In this document: positions 34,495 to 47,400 of the stretch, one piece after another
How positions within the stretch are numbered: the first letter of the stretch is position 1
How the letters are laid out: each line of letters opens with the position of its first letter
Assembly: GCA_030248225.1 (NCBI GenBank)
Contig: JASANE010001501.1
Span: 1 to 64,000, forward strand
Origin: Trileptium ribeirensis
Taxonomy: Eukaryota > Nematoda > Enoplea > Enoplida > Thoracostomopsidae
Reading direction: 5' to 3'
DNA length: 64,000 nt
Translations under genes and position numbers: made by a program
The notes under the pieces: model-generated
Database searches by the model: none
What the model saw: only the letters and a program-made list of their open reading frames with translations
Told to the model about the DNA's origin: nothing

Positions 34495-36249
34495 TTTTAT
34501 TGTTTATAGACAACGATGGGGCAGGCCCAGTGCGATACTGCCACCGTGAGGTTTTGCATCCACCTGCGAATAAGTCACTGAGCGTTTACAAACGACTGAT
34601 ATGTCGATTACAAAAACTATATATCATATGAAGATATGTGATATAGTTCACTGTAAAATCGTGAATATACAAACATAAACAATAAAAATATTCGGTTAAA
34701 CTACCGAGCAAACCAATTAATTTACCCTTAAAAAGAAAAAACAAAATTAAAACCTAACGTAGAGTAAATACGCCAGAAATGACTATCGCTTTTCATGTTA
34801 GCGAACGACGGGCAAACAGTCAGAGGCGTAAACCTAGATTTTTGGGGAGAGTCTAAATTTATTACACTACGTTGCATGCGTGCTTACAGGGGGACTAGGA
34901 GTACTCCTCCTGTGCGTGGAATGTCTCTCTACTCTTTTCAAGCCACATTTAGCAACCCGCCGCCCTACCCCCTTTTTTTAGGAAACAAATTAATACTTGT
35001 ATCCTCAATATCAAAATTTTTTCCGCTATTCCGCACGCAAGAAACCATATGGCCAATGTCTAAAGCATCCAATTGGTGCTGGTTTTACTAAAATTTGGGC
35101 TTTATAAGGTAATCATTGCAAAGACCAATAATTCTGTGTGTATGCACCGCTATCCGAAGAGTCGCCATACCAACGGCGGCATGAAGTGATGGAAATACCC
35201 TTAAAGAAAAGCAAAATGTGCCTTTGTACTTACACATCACCTGCTCAACAACAGTACTGTCGAACTCAATGGATGCTTATAACATACAATGGTTGAGATA
35301 TAGTAGCACAACAGTTTGAGTGTTCGTACGAGCATTTTCACTTTTTTGACCTTTAAGCTGCAAATTAACTGTAATTTGTCAAGATACTCCATTTTGTAAA
35401 TCAGTTCACGACAGTTTTGGGCATCGGCCAGAGCAGCCGTTGGCTGGCCGAAGTCCCACCACGGTGGCCTGGAATTGTACGGAAGACCGATGGAGCCGGT
35501 ATTTTCTCCAGCTCGCGGGCCAGCGAAATCTCGTGTCGGTTTAATCCACGACCATACAGTTGAATACTATATATAAACAAAATTCCGATCTTACCTTCAT
35601 GCACTTAACGAATACAGTAGGAATCTTGAAGAGTGCAAATAAAATTCAGGCCATCAAGTTCCGCTCTAAGATGTTATTTTTCTATCGTTACAACGAAATA
35701 AAACTCAGGGTCACTTTAGCGAGATGTCACAGTCGTGGGAACGCATTTAACACAATCGCCCTAAAGCCGTACAACTAATGCCACGCCAAGTTACCTAATA
35801 TTATACTACGGTCCCCGGTCGGCGAATGCCATACACCGTTAAAATTATATTTAAAAAAGTAAAAAGCTGACTTCCCAACATCTGTGTATACAATAAAAAC
35901 AAATTTATTTACCGCCATTCATACATATTGAAGCGCCTTGTTCAGCAAATTCTGACTTTACAGTCAAATTTGGCTCTCCTAATAGAGATGACAAGTTATG
36001 CCCGCCTGCCTGTTTTGTTGAAACCGAGATTCGTAGCTGTGATCAAATTTTTGGACCAGCTTTGGCCTCCTATTTTGAAGAAAGCCAAGAAACTCCGCTT
36101 AAAATGTTTTCTCGTGACTTATGCAATAAGAAATTAGGAATTTTACACTTCCTATTCGCCCAACCAAGCACAAACATTTACTGAATGTCCAATAATATAG
36201 TTTAAGATACGGATTTTTAATTTACTGTCTTACATACGCACACAATGTA
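34495..36249. other. Upstream region of DDA1, including a GC-rich island at 35401-35570
   Basis: Contains the DDA1 5' UTR/promoter on the - strand. No confident TATA box or start site was assigned. A ~170 bp GC-rich block (35401-35570) stands out from the AT-rich context and is open in several frames. A perfect-looking donor (AAG|GTAAGA) on the - strand lies near 35597. Neither could be tied to a known protein. Confidence 0.4.
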
Positions 36250-37087
36250 TATATAAATATAATAGTTTAGAGATGGCGAACAAATCTCAAGCGCCGAGAT
36301 CCATATTTTTCAATTATGCATACTAGATGCTGCATTAGGACCATTGGGTTTAGCGCCAGTGTTTTTAATTATTTGCTAGCCAGATCAAACCATATAAATA
36401 TAATAGTTTAGAGATGGCGAACAAATCTCAAGCGCCGAGATCCATATTTTTCAATTATGCATACTAGATGCTGCATTAGGACCATTGGGTTTAGCGCCAG
36501 TGTTTTTAATTATTTGCTAGCCAGATCAAACCATATAAATATAATAGTTTAGAGATGGCGAACAAATCTCAAGCGCCGAGATCCATATTTTTCAATTATG
36601 CATACTAGATGCTGCATTAGGACCATTGGGTTTAGCGCCAGTGTTTTTAATTATTTGCTAGCCAGATCAAACCATATAAATATAATAGTTTAGAGATGGC
36701 GAACAAATCTCAAGCGCCGAGATCCATATTTTTCAATTATGCATACTAGATGCTGCATTAGGACCATTGGGTTTAGCGCCAGTGTTTTTAATTATTTGCT
36801 AGCCAGATCAAACCATATAAATATAATAGTTTAGAGATGGCGAACAAATCTCAAGCGCCGAGATCCATATTTTTCAATTATGCATACTAGATGCTGCATT
36901 AGGACCATTGGGTTTAGCGCCAGTGTTTTTAATTATTTGCTAGCCAGATCAAACCATATAAATATAATAGTTTAGAGATGGCGAACAAATCTCAAGCGCC
37001 GAGATCCATATTTTTCAATTATGCATACTAGATGCTGCATTAGGACCATTGGGTTTAGCGCCAGTGTTTTTAATTATTTGCTAGCCA
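36250..37087. repeat. Six virtually identical 141 bp tandem copies
   Basis: The phrase AGATGGCGAACAAATCTCAA recurs at 36271, 36412, 36553, 36694, 36835 and 36976, an exact 141 bp period. Units also contain AGCGCCGAGATCCATATTTT and TGGGTTTAGCGCCAGTG. I see no difference between copies until the last few bases of the sixth. The array is very recent or homogenised. It lies between SART1 and DDA1. Confidence 0.97.
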
Positions 37088-37980
37088 CGATCAAACCACG
37101 ACTAATATTTATATTAAACGAAACGGATAAACAAACTAAATAGATCTATTGTTCATATCTGAACTTTAGGAAATCGGAGAATTCTTTGCAAAGTGACAGA
37201 TGATAGCGTAGTAAATGTTGGGCGCCCCTTATTTCATAGTTACATCAGTATTAGGATGAATTCAGCAGTATCCGTTATGGCAAGATCGACATATACATTA
37301 TAAAAACATGACCTTCAAAATGTGCCAACAATACCATACATTTAAATGTTTACTCTCCTACAGGAAGTAATAATTAAAACCTTTACCCAATGAATTGATC
37401 TGTATTTCGTAAAATATTGAAAAAGCTTTTGCCGCAGCAGTGGATTCAACCCATATCGCACGCTAGCTACTATGCTATCTATGATCTATTGCTCGGTTCT
37501 TGCGAACAACGTATGTACGGGCAAACGCACGCCATACGACAACCATAAGTGTATCGTTCCACAATGTATACACTGTGTCATATATGAGACACTATGCGGG
37601 AGAGTTAAACTGAATCTGTTGAATTCATAGATTAACTTAAACAAACCAGCGACGGTGAAACATATGCAATAATCATACATGCTTATATAGAAAGATGGAT
37701 TATTCTCCTGACGCGTCGTCTGGAGGCACTGCTGGCGCCGAACACATATGCGGCGCCGAAGGGCCGCATCCACACACCCCGCACCACTGGTCCCCTAGAA
37801 CCCGACTATCGCTCCTGGGACCTCGAAACTCTAGCATGTATGATAATAAAATTTTTCTCAGTTGCGTTTAATCTATATACTGGCGACCCTGTTCAAGCCA
37901 GAATGAATAATACTTTTAGTTAGAAAATAAAGAACCTGCACAACCGTATGTTTAGACTGGATCGTGATTAAGAATGACAT
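37088..37980. other. SART1 3' flank; no gene seen
   Basis: AT-rich with a short GC-rich patch at 37715-37810. There is a TGGCGACC string near 37882 that could resemble an LTR primer-binding-site context, but no paired LTR was found. Confidence 0.4.
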
Positions 37981-37986
37981 TTTATT
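37981..37986 (-). terminator. Candidate SART1 polyadenylation signal AATAAA
   Basis: AATAAA on the - strand, about 200 bases after the SART1 stop codon at 38186-38188. Position and sequence fit a 3' end signal. No transcript evidence is available. Confidence 0.6.
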
Positions 37987-38185
37987 GACTTCAGTAACCC
38001 ATCGAACGTTTAAAATCCGACATCATAAACAGTAATTTTCAAAGCATCATTCTCGAAATCGGTGGTCGCATCAGACAATCCTACACCACCAATGCTGCCT
38101 TCCGCTTACTGCTCCAATGAATATTTTTCGGCCTCGTATGCTCATAGCAACGGGACAAATCCATCATCCAAACTGGTTAAAAAAA

Positions 38186-38472
38186 TTAGTCTTTCTTGAT
38201 CATTGCAGCCATATCTTTGGCTCCTTGTCCGCTTAGCACGATATATGGCATTTGCAACGCCCGCTGCTTATCCTGCTGCTTCTCGAGCGTATTCAGCGGC
38301 GTATCGGAGCTGGTCATTTCTTTGAGAATTTTCTCTTCTAACTGCTTACGAGCGATGCGTTCCATTTTCTTTTTGCCTGGTTTTTTGCCATGGAACTTCC
38401 ACGACAAGTAGTTGAACGCCTCTTTTGGATTCATGAGGCGGCCGTTTTGATCAGCATATTCGAGTTTAAATT
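38186..38472 (-). CDS. SART1: SART1 exon l (terminal)
   Basis: Acceptor attatttag; EFKLEYADQNGRLMNPKEAF, NYLSWKFHGKKPGKKKMERI, then SSDTPLNTLEKQQDKQRALQ and MPYIVLSGQGAKDMAAMIKK + D; TAA at 38188-38186. Best-conserved part of SART1 (human PKEAFRQLSHRFHGKGSGK...SSDTPLGT...TPYIVLSGSGK). Confidence 0.97.
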
Positions 38473-41400
38473 CTAAATAATAATGCATATTTTGCAAAAC
38501 ACAGTAGGGAGAACAAGATGTTTTGTTAAAGGCATCAATTTAATTAAATTTTGTTGCTTGAAAGCTCCGTTCAATTTCAGCTGTACAATGTTGGTATTAA
38601 GCCTAGTTGTCTGGTAGGGTTGAATGATATCGACACCACATGTCGATAAAAAGGCATACTACAGGTACGAATACAAATAAAAACAAATTTTTCGCGAATC
38701 GTTCGTTAAAAATTCGCGAAGAGTTAGCGATTAACAATTTGGTTACGGCAGAAATTAAAGCAAGTTTCTCACGAATCGTACGCTAACATCTGCGAACAGT
38801 ATGTTCCAAAATAACAATTAAACAGCTGCTGATTTTTCGCAAAGATTTGCTTCTATTTTGCGTGAGTAAACTTAAGGTGACCCCGCCAAGCATCCTATTC
38901 TGTCATTACCGATATTGAATCGCAAACCCTTGTTACGGAAAACAGGCTTAATTTTATTCGGGTTTTTGCTAACCGAAAATTGGCAAAATCAAATTCAAGT
39001 GCTAGAAATTAGACCTTGTGTCCGAACAAAATTTCGGCGATTTCAGTTTGCTGAAATTCTGTTTTCTAATGCATTATCATTTATATTTAGATTATACAGT
39101 GTTCGCGAACAAATTTCAAGCAAAAGTGACATCACAATCAAATCGACAAATTTCCGTTCTAAAAATTTGGACAATTTTTACTTCAACTTTCGCGAACACA
39201 AAATGGTTAGATTTCAATCGCGAGCGCTGTGTTCGCGAATGGATTTACGCCGAATTTCAATTGAGCAAAAAGCGTTCCGTAACAAATTTTATCCAAAAAT
39301 ACAAAATAGGATGGTTGGCTAGGTCACCTTAAGTTTACTCGCACATTTCTGTTTTAACTGGATTTACTATTGCTATTTAGTAGCTATTGTTATGTTCCTT
39401 ATGATGAATTCTGAGTGATGTAATTTGCTGAGACGTACACAGGTAGTGTTACAAAATTAGCAATCAGCCATGTTGCTTTAATAGTTGAGGATGTATGCTC
39501 CTTATTGTGTATTTATGTGGCGATTACGTTATAATATGCCCGCCATGTGGAAGATTTATACCTGTGTGATCACGACCATTCCATGGTGCATGGTAATCGG
39601 AAGAACTATGCAGCACAAGTAATAGTGTCGCGGACACCATGAACATTAAACTATGGTGTCTTCGACACTGTATGTTTGATTGTTTTAAAAAGGCAGCAAA
39701 ATTAGCTAAGTGAAATTTAAAATTATCTACGCTGATTGTATCCTATAAACCATGAGTTTAAAGCGTTGCTGGGAAATGTATTGAGAAAGCTTGCACTGCA
39801 TAACCTCACTACAACGGAAACGACAAGTCATCTTCCCAAATTACTTTCACCGCCACTAGCCACAAGCTTATCTCCCTGACACCATATATAAATGCTGATG
39901 GTGTCCGAAACACCATATAATTGCTTAGAATACAGTGTTGGTGTTCTGCACAGTGTTCTTTACGCAGGCTGTGCGTGGACAAAACTTCCATGTGATGAGA
40001 AACTTATAACATAAACGCCGCATTAGGGACTCGCACTGCGCAAGTACAGAGACAATAAATTGCCATACAAAATGAGACTAATAACATATATACAGAATTC
40101 GTCAGAAATGACTGCCGCATTTCGAGCGAACGAACGTCGATCAAAAATCGAACTTAATCTATCTACTACCGAACAACTCTCGCGTCGAGCAATCCTCGAA
40201 CAGTTCTCGACAAGATTCCAAAGAAGCGCGCTAAAACTTTCGAATAAAATCCTAACACCTTTCGAACAAAATCTGCATTTTTATGTGACGAACAAAGAGT
40301 GGACGTCGAACGAACAATTTCTGGAGAGCACTGTAGCTCACGCTGTTATGGAGATATTGCCGTTTTTGTGTATTTTGGGTACTGTGGGCCCATTCAAAAA
40401 TCTGTTTTGATCCAACTTTGCAGATTAATATAATTATTGACATAAAAAGGAAAATAGCTTCTGGAGAGCACTGTAGCTCACGCTGTTATGGAGATATTGC
40501 CGTTTTTGTGTATTTTGGGTACTGTGGGCCCATTCAAAAATCTGTTTTGATCCAACTTTGCAGATTAATACAATTATTGACATAAAGAGGAAAATATGCT
40601 CGACAAAATGTGACCGAAAAAACTCATATATAGCTCGACCAGTAGTGTCACAGAGATATTCCTCTATTCGAGTATTTTGAGTCTAACGGGTCCGTTCAAA
40701 ACGCTATTGACCCAAATTCTACATTCAGAAAGAGCCGTCTAGCAAGGCATTATTTGTTATACAGACTTATTTGCCCTGTAAAAACGATACCAATTTAACT
40801 CAGACATATAGCCGCTGTCTCTAACACTATCGGCCAGCTTTTCCGAGGGGAAGATGTTGGGAATCGAGGAGAATGTTTGAAAGAGAAAGAATGTTGCGAA
40901 TGTTGAGATCGGGAATAGCGTCTAAGGGAATTAACAGAGATTTGAAGCTTTCAAAGGATCTATTTGATCCATCGCGTTAACCAATCCGCCCCGCTAAAGT
41001 AGAGTTATGCGTGTCACCTAAAAACGCAAAACAAACACTGTCAGTTTTCACCGCTGTTCGCCTAGGAAGAATACTTCACTGCGCTCGTTTCCTTCACTAA
41101 ACTAAGAATTAAAGTAGTTAGTTAGTTGGAAAATGTTGAACGTAACCATAAATGTGATTGTGTGGAGGTGTATCACCATGGGTACAGAACCAGACGAAGA
41201 CCGCATATAACCTGGATAAATTACATTAGTGAGAATATGAAAAAATATGTGATACGCATTCAAAGAAGCGAGCGAAGGAATCATTGGAAGCCATAAGCGG
41301 GAATCGGGAACACCGTTTCACACAGATGATGACAATGCAGCTTCCCAGAGCATTGCCCACAATAATATTTCGCAGTACTAGCTGCCCCAAAATTCAAGAT

Positions 41401-44400
41401 GGTGCTATTAGTAAGGCAGCCTCCAATTAAGCCCTGATGAACACATTGCCATATCATTAAAACCAATGAAATTAAACTTACCGGGTTTATAATTTTTCTT
41501 TTCCCTAAAATCCACAATCGGACCTCCCATTCCCATTCGTTCCATCTTACGCGCATATTTATCGTCAATATCCTGAAACAATAATATTAACTAAACAAGT
41601 TAAAATATGTATTTCAAGCAAAAAATGACATAATATTATGTAAAAAATAAGGCTAACATAGCTGTATATTTTTTGAAAGTTGATACAGTGTTCTCAAGTT
41701 ACATACTGCAGGTGAGTTATGATTTATTGTTAATAATAATAAAAAAATTCGCTGGTTTCCACGAAATTACACTACTCGCCACATAATATCTGCTGTTTGC
41801 TAGCAACATGCTGGTGAAAAAAACGAAATTTTATAATTTGCTCGTTGCTCACTCGCTCGCTCGTAAGACGACAGTCAATTTTGGCTAAGTACTGTATCTA
41901 CATACCCTTAACATTTGTACAAAAAGTATACTCGCAAGCTTTATTTCATATTATATTATTAAATTTAATTTTATTTACCTTATTTTATTATTAATTCATT
42001 AAATTCATTTATTAATAAACAAGTTAACGTTACTTTCCGAATTGCACAAAAGAACAATAATTTATTTAATATTTTATTTTTCATTTATTCAGTACAGAAA
42101 ACACCACGTAATACATTGTTTCAAAAATTCTACAAAATCAGCCATTGTTTTTGCATCTTACTTGGTCAAATCGATACTTCAACTAAACCAATGCTTAATT
42201 AAATATTGGTATATTTTATAATTATTTGTAGATTAGGGAGCTAAAATGAATTTACTTTCCGAGATTAATGAACATGATGAAAGCAATAGTAGCATTTTAA
42301 CGGTATTCAAGCAACCACTAGTAAGTACTAAGATCCTACAAAGTAGAAGAATATAATTTGAAATTGTTTTTAAAGATTCCTTGTGATTTAAAAATTCCTA
42401 TAGTTTCCGTCATTTTAGTTGGTGAAGTATTTATGGAGAAATCATAAAAAAGATCAATGTGTTGATATTTGCTAAAAATGGTTGTTCAGTTGCCATTAAG
42501 ATATTATTACTAGCTGCAACAACTAATCCGCTGTCTTTCTAAGACCTTAAATTGGGCTTAGAAGGTTCAATAATTGACGAGGGATTATACAAAATCGAGA
42601 AATATTGTCAATTACTGCTATTTTTCCGCTCACCGTGCGGATTACCGGTACATTTATAATAACCGTACCAGCCAAAAGGAAAGAGATGAAATTCAATAAT
42701 GTCAACTCCAAAATACTTTACGAACCAAAAATTAAAAACACAGCGAGTTTAATAAAATTTAACAAAAAACTATTTGAAAACACATTTTATTTCGACGAAA
42801 TGCGAATAATAAATTAACTATAGATGTTTTTAATGGACAATCTAGTCCATTCTGCTCACTCGAAAGACGTAGTATTATTGAAAAAAAATTAAAGATACGT
42901 TGAAGCTAGGTGTCCTGGTTCATGTTGTATGACAACGCTTCACCGAATATAAAATTTAGGCTCCGTAGGTAGGCTCTTCTATATTTACGCAGATCCGACT
43001 CAGGTGAAATCTAAGCACTAGGCACGTCAGCTAAGCCTATTTGTGCCTAAGAAAAATATGTCGTGCAGTATTGAAAATAACCCATTACTCGACAATATTA
43101 AATCCGAATCGAATAGCAGTAATTATTAATACCTGAAATTGTTTATCGACAACGGAACAGTTCTTCGACAGCATTGGTTTCAAAATTCCTTCGGAAAATT
43201 CACGAATCTTCTCGCGCTCGAATAGGCCTTTCTGTAACGCCAGCTTGACTGCACCTGAAACGTAAATACATTGTATGAGTAACTGATGATGTCAACGAAA
43301 TTTTTGGTTACCCTCCGCCTGCCCCCGGCAAGACCATTATACGCTTAAACCCACAAATCTTAAGCACCTATGGTATTACACATTGACTAAGAATAATTAT
43401 TCCAATAAAGTAGCCTATAATACGACTGACCTGTCCACAGCGAAGGAGGGGTACTTTCCAAATCCTACGTGTTCGTGAGATTTTCTTCTATGGCGGCCCC
43501 CCACTAGGCGGAAACCCCAATGCTCAACTATACCCAAAATTTTTAATGTATTTAAATTTGTGCTGTAAGTATGCAAATTTTTGTTAAACGTTAGCACTAT
43601 TTTTATCGCTAAAAGTATTAAATACGACAGTAAAAGTCACCCTATTTTGAAATTTCCACCGAGAATGAACCCTGCCTGTCTACACTTTTGGGAAGGCTGT
43701 GGACAGGTCAGTACGATATGTTCCTGTCGCGATGTTAAAGAAACACCACATTACAATATTGCTATAATAATAAGCATCGCAGTAATGCTTTTTAACTCTA
43801 AGACTTAAATAAAATTTTTAAAAAACAGAAAATCAAATAATTCCCCCATGAGATTAACTAGTAACTCGCAAACAAAGGTCAAATAGAGCGAGCGTGATTT
43901 CATTTTTAAGTTATCATTTTGTTTCATCACCTGTAATAGGCTGTGTTTGATGTATATACCACGCTAAAACCTCTTGAACCCTTAACCCATTGAAAATGCT
44001 AACCTTAGTAAGCCCATCGAACACAGCAGACAACGCATCAATAACTGGTCTCTAGATAACCAGACCATCGTATTCAGCCTACTACACAAGCTATATAGAC
44101 AATTTTTGATGACCTGTACCCAATGCGAAACCAACCAACTGAAAGACTACATCCTGGAAATCGCGTTCATTGACCCTAAACCCATTGAAAACAAAAATAA
44201 CATTTCATGAAATATGCACACCAAATCATTGTATTCAGCATACCGAAAAAAACTCTATATAGATTATTTTTGATACCATGTACCGCCAAACTAATGAAGA
44301 TCGACTATTTTTCTGGAAATCTGGATCATTGACCCTAAACCCATTGAAAATTTCTGAAAAGGCATGATACACGCACTGCGAGCTCTTAATAACCAAATCA

Positions 44401-47400
44401 ATGGATTCAGTCTTCATATGCCGATGTATAGGTCATTCTTGATGCCCTGTGCGCAATAAATAACCAAAAAAATGAAGACTCACCACATTTTTTAGAAATC
44501 GGGTTCGTCGACCATAAATCCCTTGAAACCCCATGAAAAAGTATAACATAGACAAGTTAGAATATAGATAGCAAGGTCATCGTATCTTGATAACCTATAT
44601 TATAGGCGCTCACTGTAATGTAAAACACGCAATGAAGCCTATATCGCGAGACATAGGCTGCGAAAGACTGGAACCCGTATAGCCCGATTTGGAAAAAATC
44701 CTTTAAAATCTGTTTTTTCCATTTTGACCCCGAACATGGGGTCGGAGCTGTTCAGCGAAAAAGGGCACAACCTCGTCATTTTTGTTATGAAGAAAAAAAA
44801 TTGTCGAAAGCCGTCTATCCGCCGCAAATGTGTTATGAATAACAGAAACAGACAAAAAAAGAAATTTTTACTATTTTCTATTTTCAAGAAAAAGAAATTT
44901 TCACTAAGTGGAAATTCCGCTCGCTTCGTTTCAACGAGATTTAACTCATCGTCAGTCCCTCCTTTTCACATACTACGTAATTTATTCACACTTATATACA
45001 CTCGCTACATGTAAAGAAGAAAATAAAATCCACGGCAAGTAATAGGCTAACTCTGAATCTGTCTATGCGACGTATCTATTTTTGCTTAAGCCAGCAGGCA
45101 CCCCAATATATTATGATAATAATTCAACATTGCTATTTTTCTTCGAAGTTGATAATAACGCAGTAGCCAAGGTAAGGTCACGTACAAAAGTAAGTGTACA
45201 AAAAACGAACACAAAGGCATTCGTTTATAAAGACACGTTTACGATGTTCGTTTGTGTTTACGTTCGTTTCTAAACGAACGTTCTAAAACAAGCTATCTAA
45301 AATAAGCTCGTTTGCTTTTAAATTCATGCGCGTTTCGTGTTCGTTTTTACGCACTTATTTTAGTATGTGACTGTACAATCTCACTTGGAATCGAATAACT
45401 AAACCAATAAAATATGGTATGCAAACTTTGTTCAAAACTTACCAGCTGCACCCATATCCATCTGGGCTTCCTCGTCCAGGATTGCGGCTTCATCATCGTC
45501 ATCGTCGTCGTTCCCACACTCATCAGCCTCGAAATCCGCTTCCACCCAGCCGCTCTTTCGTTTCTTCGTTGACATTCCATCTATCCCGTCAGCTGCACCA
45601 ATCGTATCGTCGTCGCCGCTCATCGAAACCTTTTCGTCATTGCTGTCGTGATCGCTATCCGACATTTCTGCATCCTCTTTCATTTGAGTTTTTTCTTCGT
45701 TTATCTTAAATATGAAATACAATGAACACATATACATTATCAGTGTGTTCCAACAACCAGATGTGAGGTCACTACAGCCAGAAGAGCGGTAATAAAATAA
45801 ATCTATTATACCAGATTCAGTGTGAAAAAGAAGTTAGCGGTTACATACGTTATAAAAGTAGAAATTTTAAAATTTTGCGAAATCCTGCAAGATCCCCGTT
45901 AATAAAATTGAAGCTGTTATACCGACCTTTGTGAAGAAAAGAAATTACAGTATTTTTTCATTATTACAAAAGATAAATTGAGACAAATTAGCATATACCT
46001 CATAAACAAAGTCCTACCAATGGTCCAAATGTCGACAAAGGCTTTAGAGAAATTAAATTCCAAAAGGTACTGTTTCTAAAGATAAATGACACAGTACAGC
46101 ATACAATATTGATAATCAAGTCACCAAGATAATATTATTAATATCACGTCGTATAGTTTGTCCCTGTTTTTAATGCTATTTGGCATGCTAATATCATATG
46201 GCATGAATATTAGCTCATGTTTCACCACAAAATTTAGAGTTTCGGGGTAGCTTGGTCATCATTGTTAACTGAACAGAAACTTACCATTTCAGAGTCCAGC
46301 CTATTACCGGACAGACCAAACGTCGGTATATCGCCGAGGCCGCGACAATATTCTGATATGGAGTTGAGCACAATTTCATTGCTACCTTGCGACGTACTTT
46401 GATGAGGAGAGATTTCGCTATCAGAGGCGGCATCTTCTTCTTTGACCTCGATTTTATGACCAGCCTGAAAAGCACAACTTTATTGTTATGATGGAATCGC
46501 AGCAGTGAAAATTAATTCGTTTTGTGAAAGCGACAGTGCAAAATAAAATGGCCATAATGATATAACTACCGCCGCTGAAACTCAGTCTAAATTGTTTATT
46601 GCCAGAAACATATTAGAAAAAATTTCAAATCATCTAAATTCAAGACGTAGGGACAGAGTAAGGACATTATCTGCCATTGCATAATACCGGTACTGCACTA
46701 TCTGCATTAATTAAAATAAATACACTAACTGCTGCTCACAGTGACAATCAGAATTAAGTGCTAAAAATCGAAAGAAGTTTTGTTCGATTTCGATCATTTT
46801 CGTTTAAAAATCGACCGTTGGCTTTTAATTTAATGAAGTTCGACAGCGTTCCCCGTATAATGACGTGTTGCTGATCCATGGCTGCTTATGAGTGCGGAAT
46901 TCCTAATATCTGGTCTGTCCAAAGTGGGCCGCCTGGTTCCGAAATGAAGGGTACGCCGGATTTGGCCTGGTGGCGTGAAGTGCCCCACCCGGCTTGATCC
47001 GAGAGTCAAAATTCAACATTTTTTAGCAAAAAACGCTACAGTTGTCACTAAATAGCCCGCTACAGTTGTCACTAAATAGCCTCAGAAACAGGCAAATACG
47101 CAGTTATTTAGGTTAAAACCAACTTTTCGGCCAATCTCTTGCTGAAATTTTTAACTTCGGAAAAAATTGTCAATTTTTTAGGCATCTGGGGGTGTTTTTA
47201 GGAGAAGCCAAAAATTTTGAAAGGGAGAGCGAAAATTGTGCCAGGGAGCCCCAACCGGGGGACTCATTTTTGGCAGGGGGCATCGAAAATGTCAGACTTC
47301 CAACCTCCACTTTGGAGAAGACAGAATATATGCATACAATATATAAAATATTTGCCCCACCATAGACCTCCCCCCGGACACGGGTTCAGACTATTATCAG

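Noticed and set aside
34795..35091. CAGAGGCGTAAACC start near 34819, like a hAT end; also CACTGGCGTATTTAGG at 25177
   Set aside because: Single ends only. No matching inverted end or 8 bp duplication found.
36250..37087. CRISPR-like reading of the regular tandem array
   Set aside because: Units are 141 bp without unique spacers, in a eukaryotic intergenic region. It is a simple tandem array.
37700..37900. GC patch followed by TGGCGACCCTG, possible LTR/primer-binding site
   Set aside because: No paired LTR, no polypurine tract and no gag/pol fragment nearby.
40060..40410. 116-codon + ORF with repeated TCGAAC-derived residues
   Set aside because: Runs into the 140 bp duplication and is explained by low-complexity repeat DNA.
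42246..42440. + strand ATG run (MNLLSEINEHDESNSS...) followed by GTAAGT and a possible next exon, inside a SART1 intron
   Set aside because: It looks exon-like but is short, AT-rich and matches no family I know. The following open piece ends soon. Not enough to call a nested gene.
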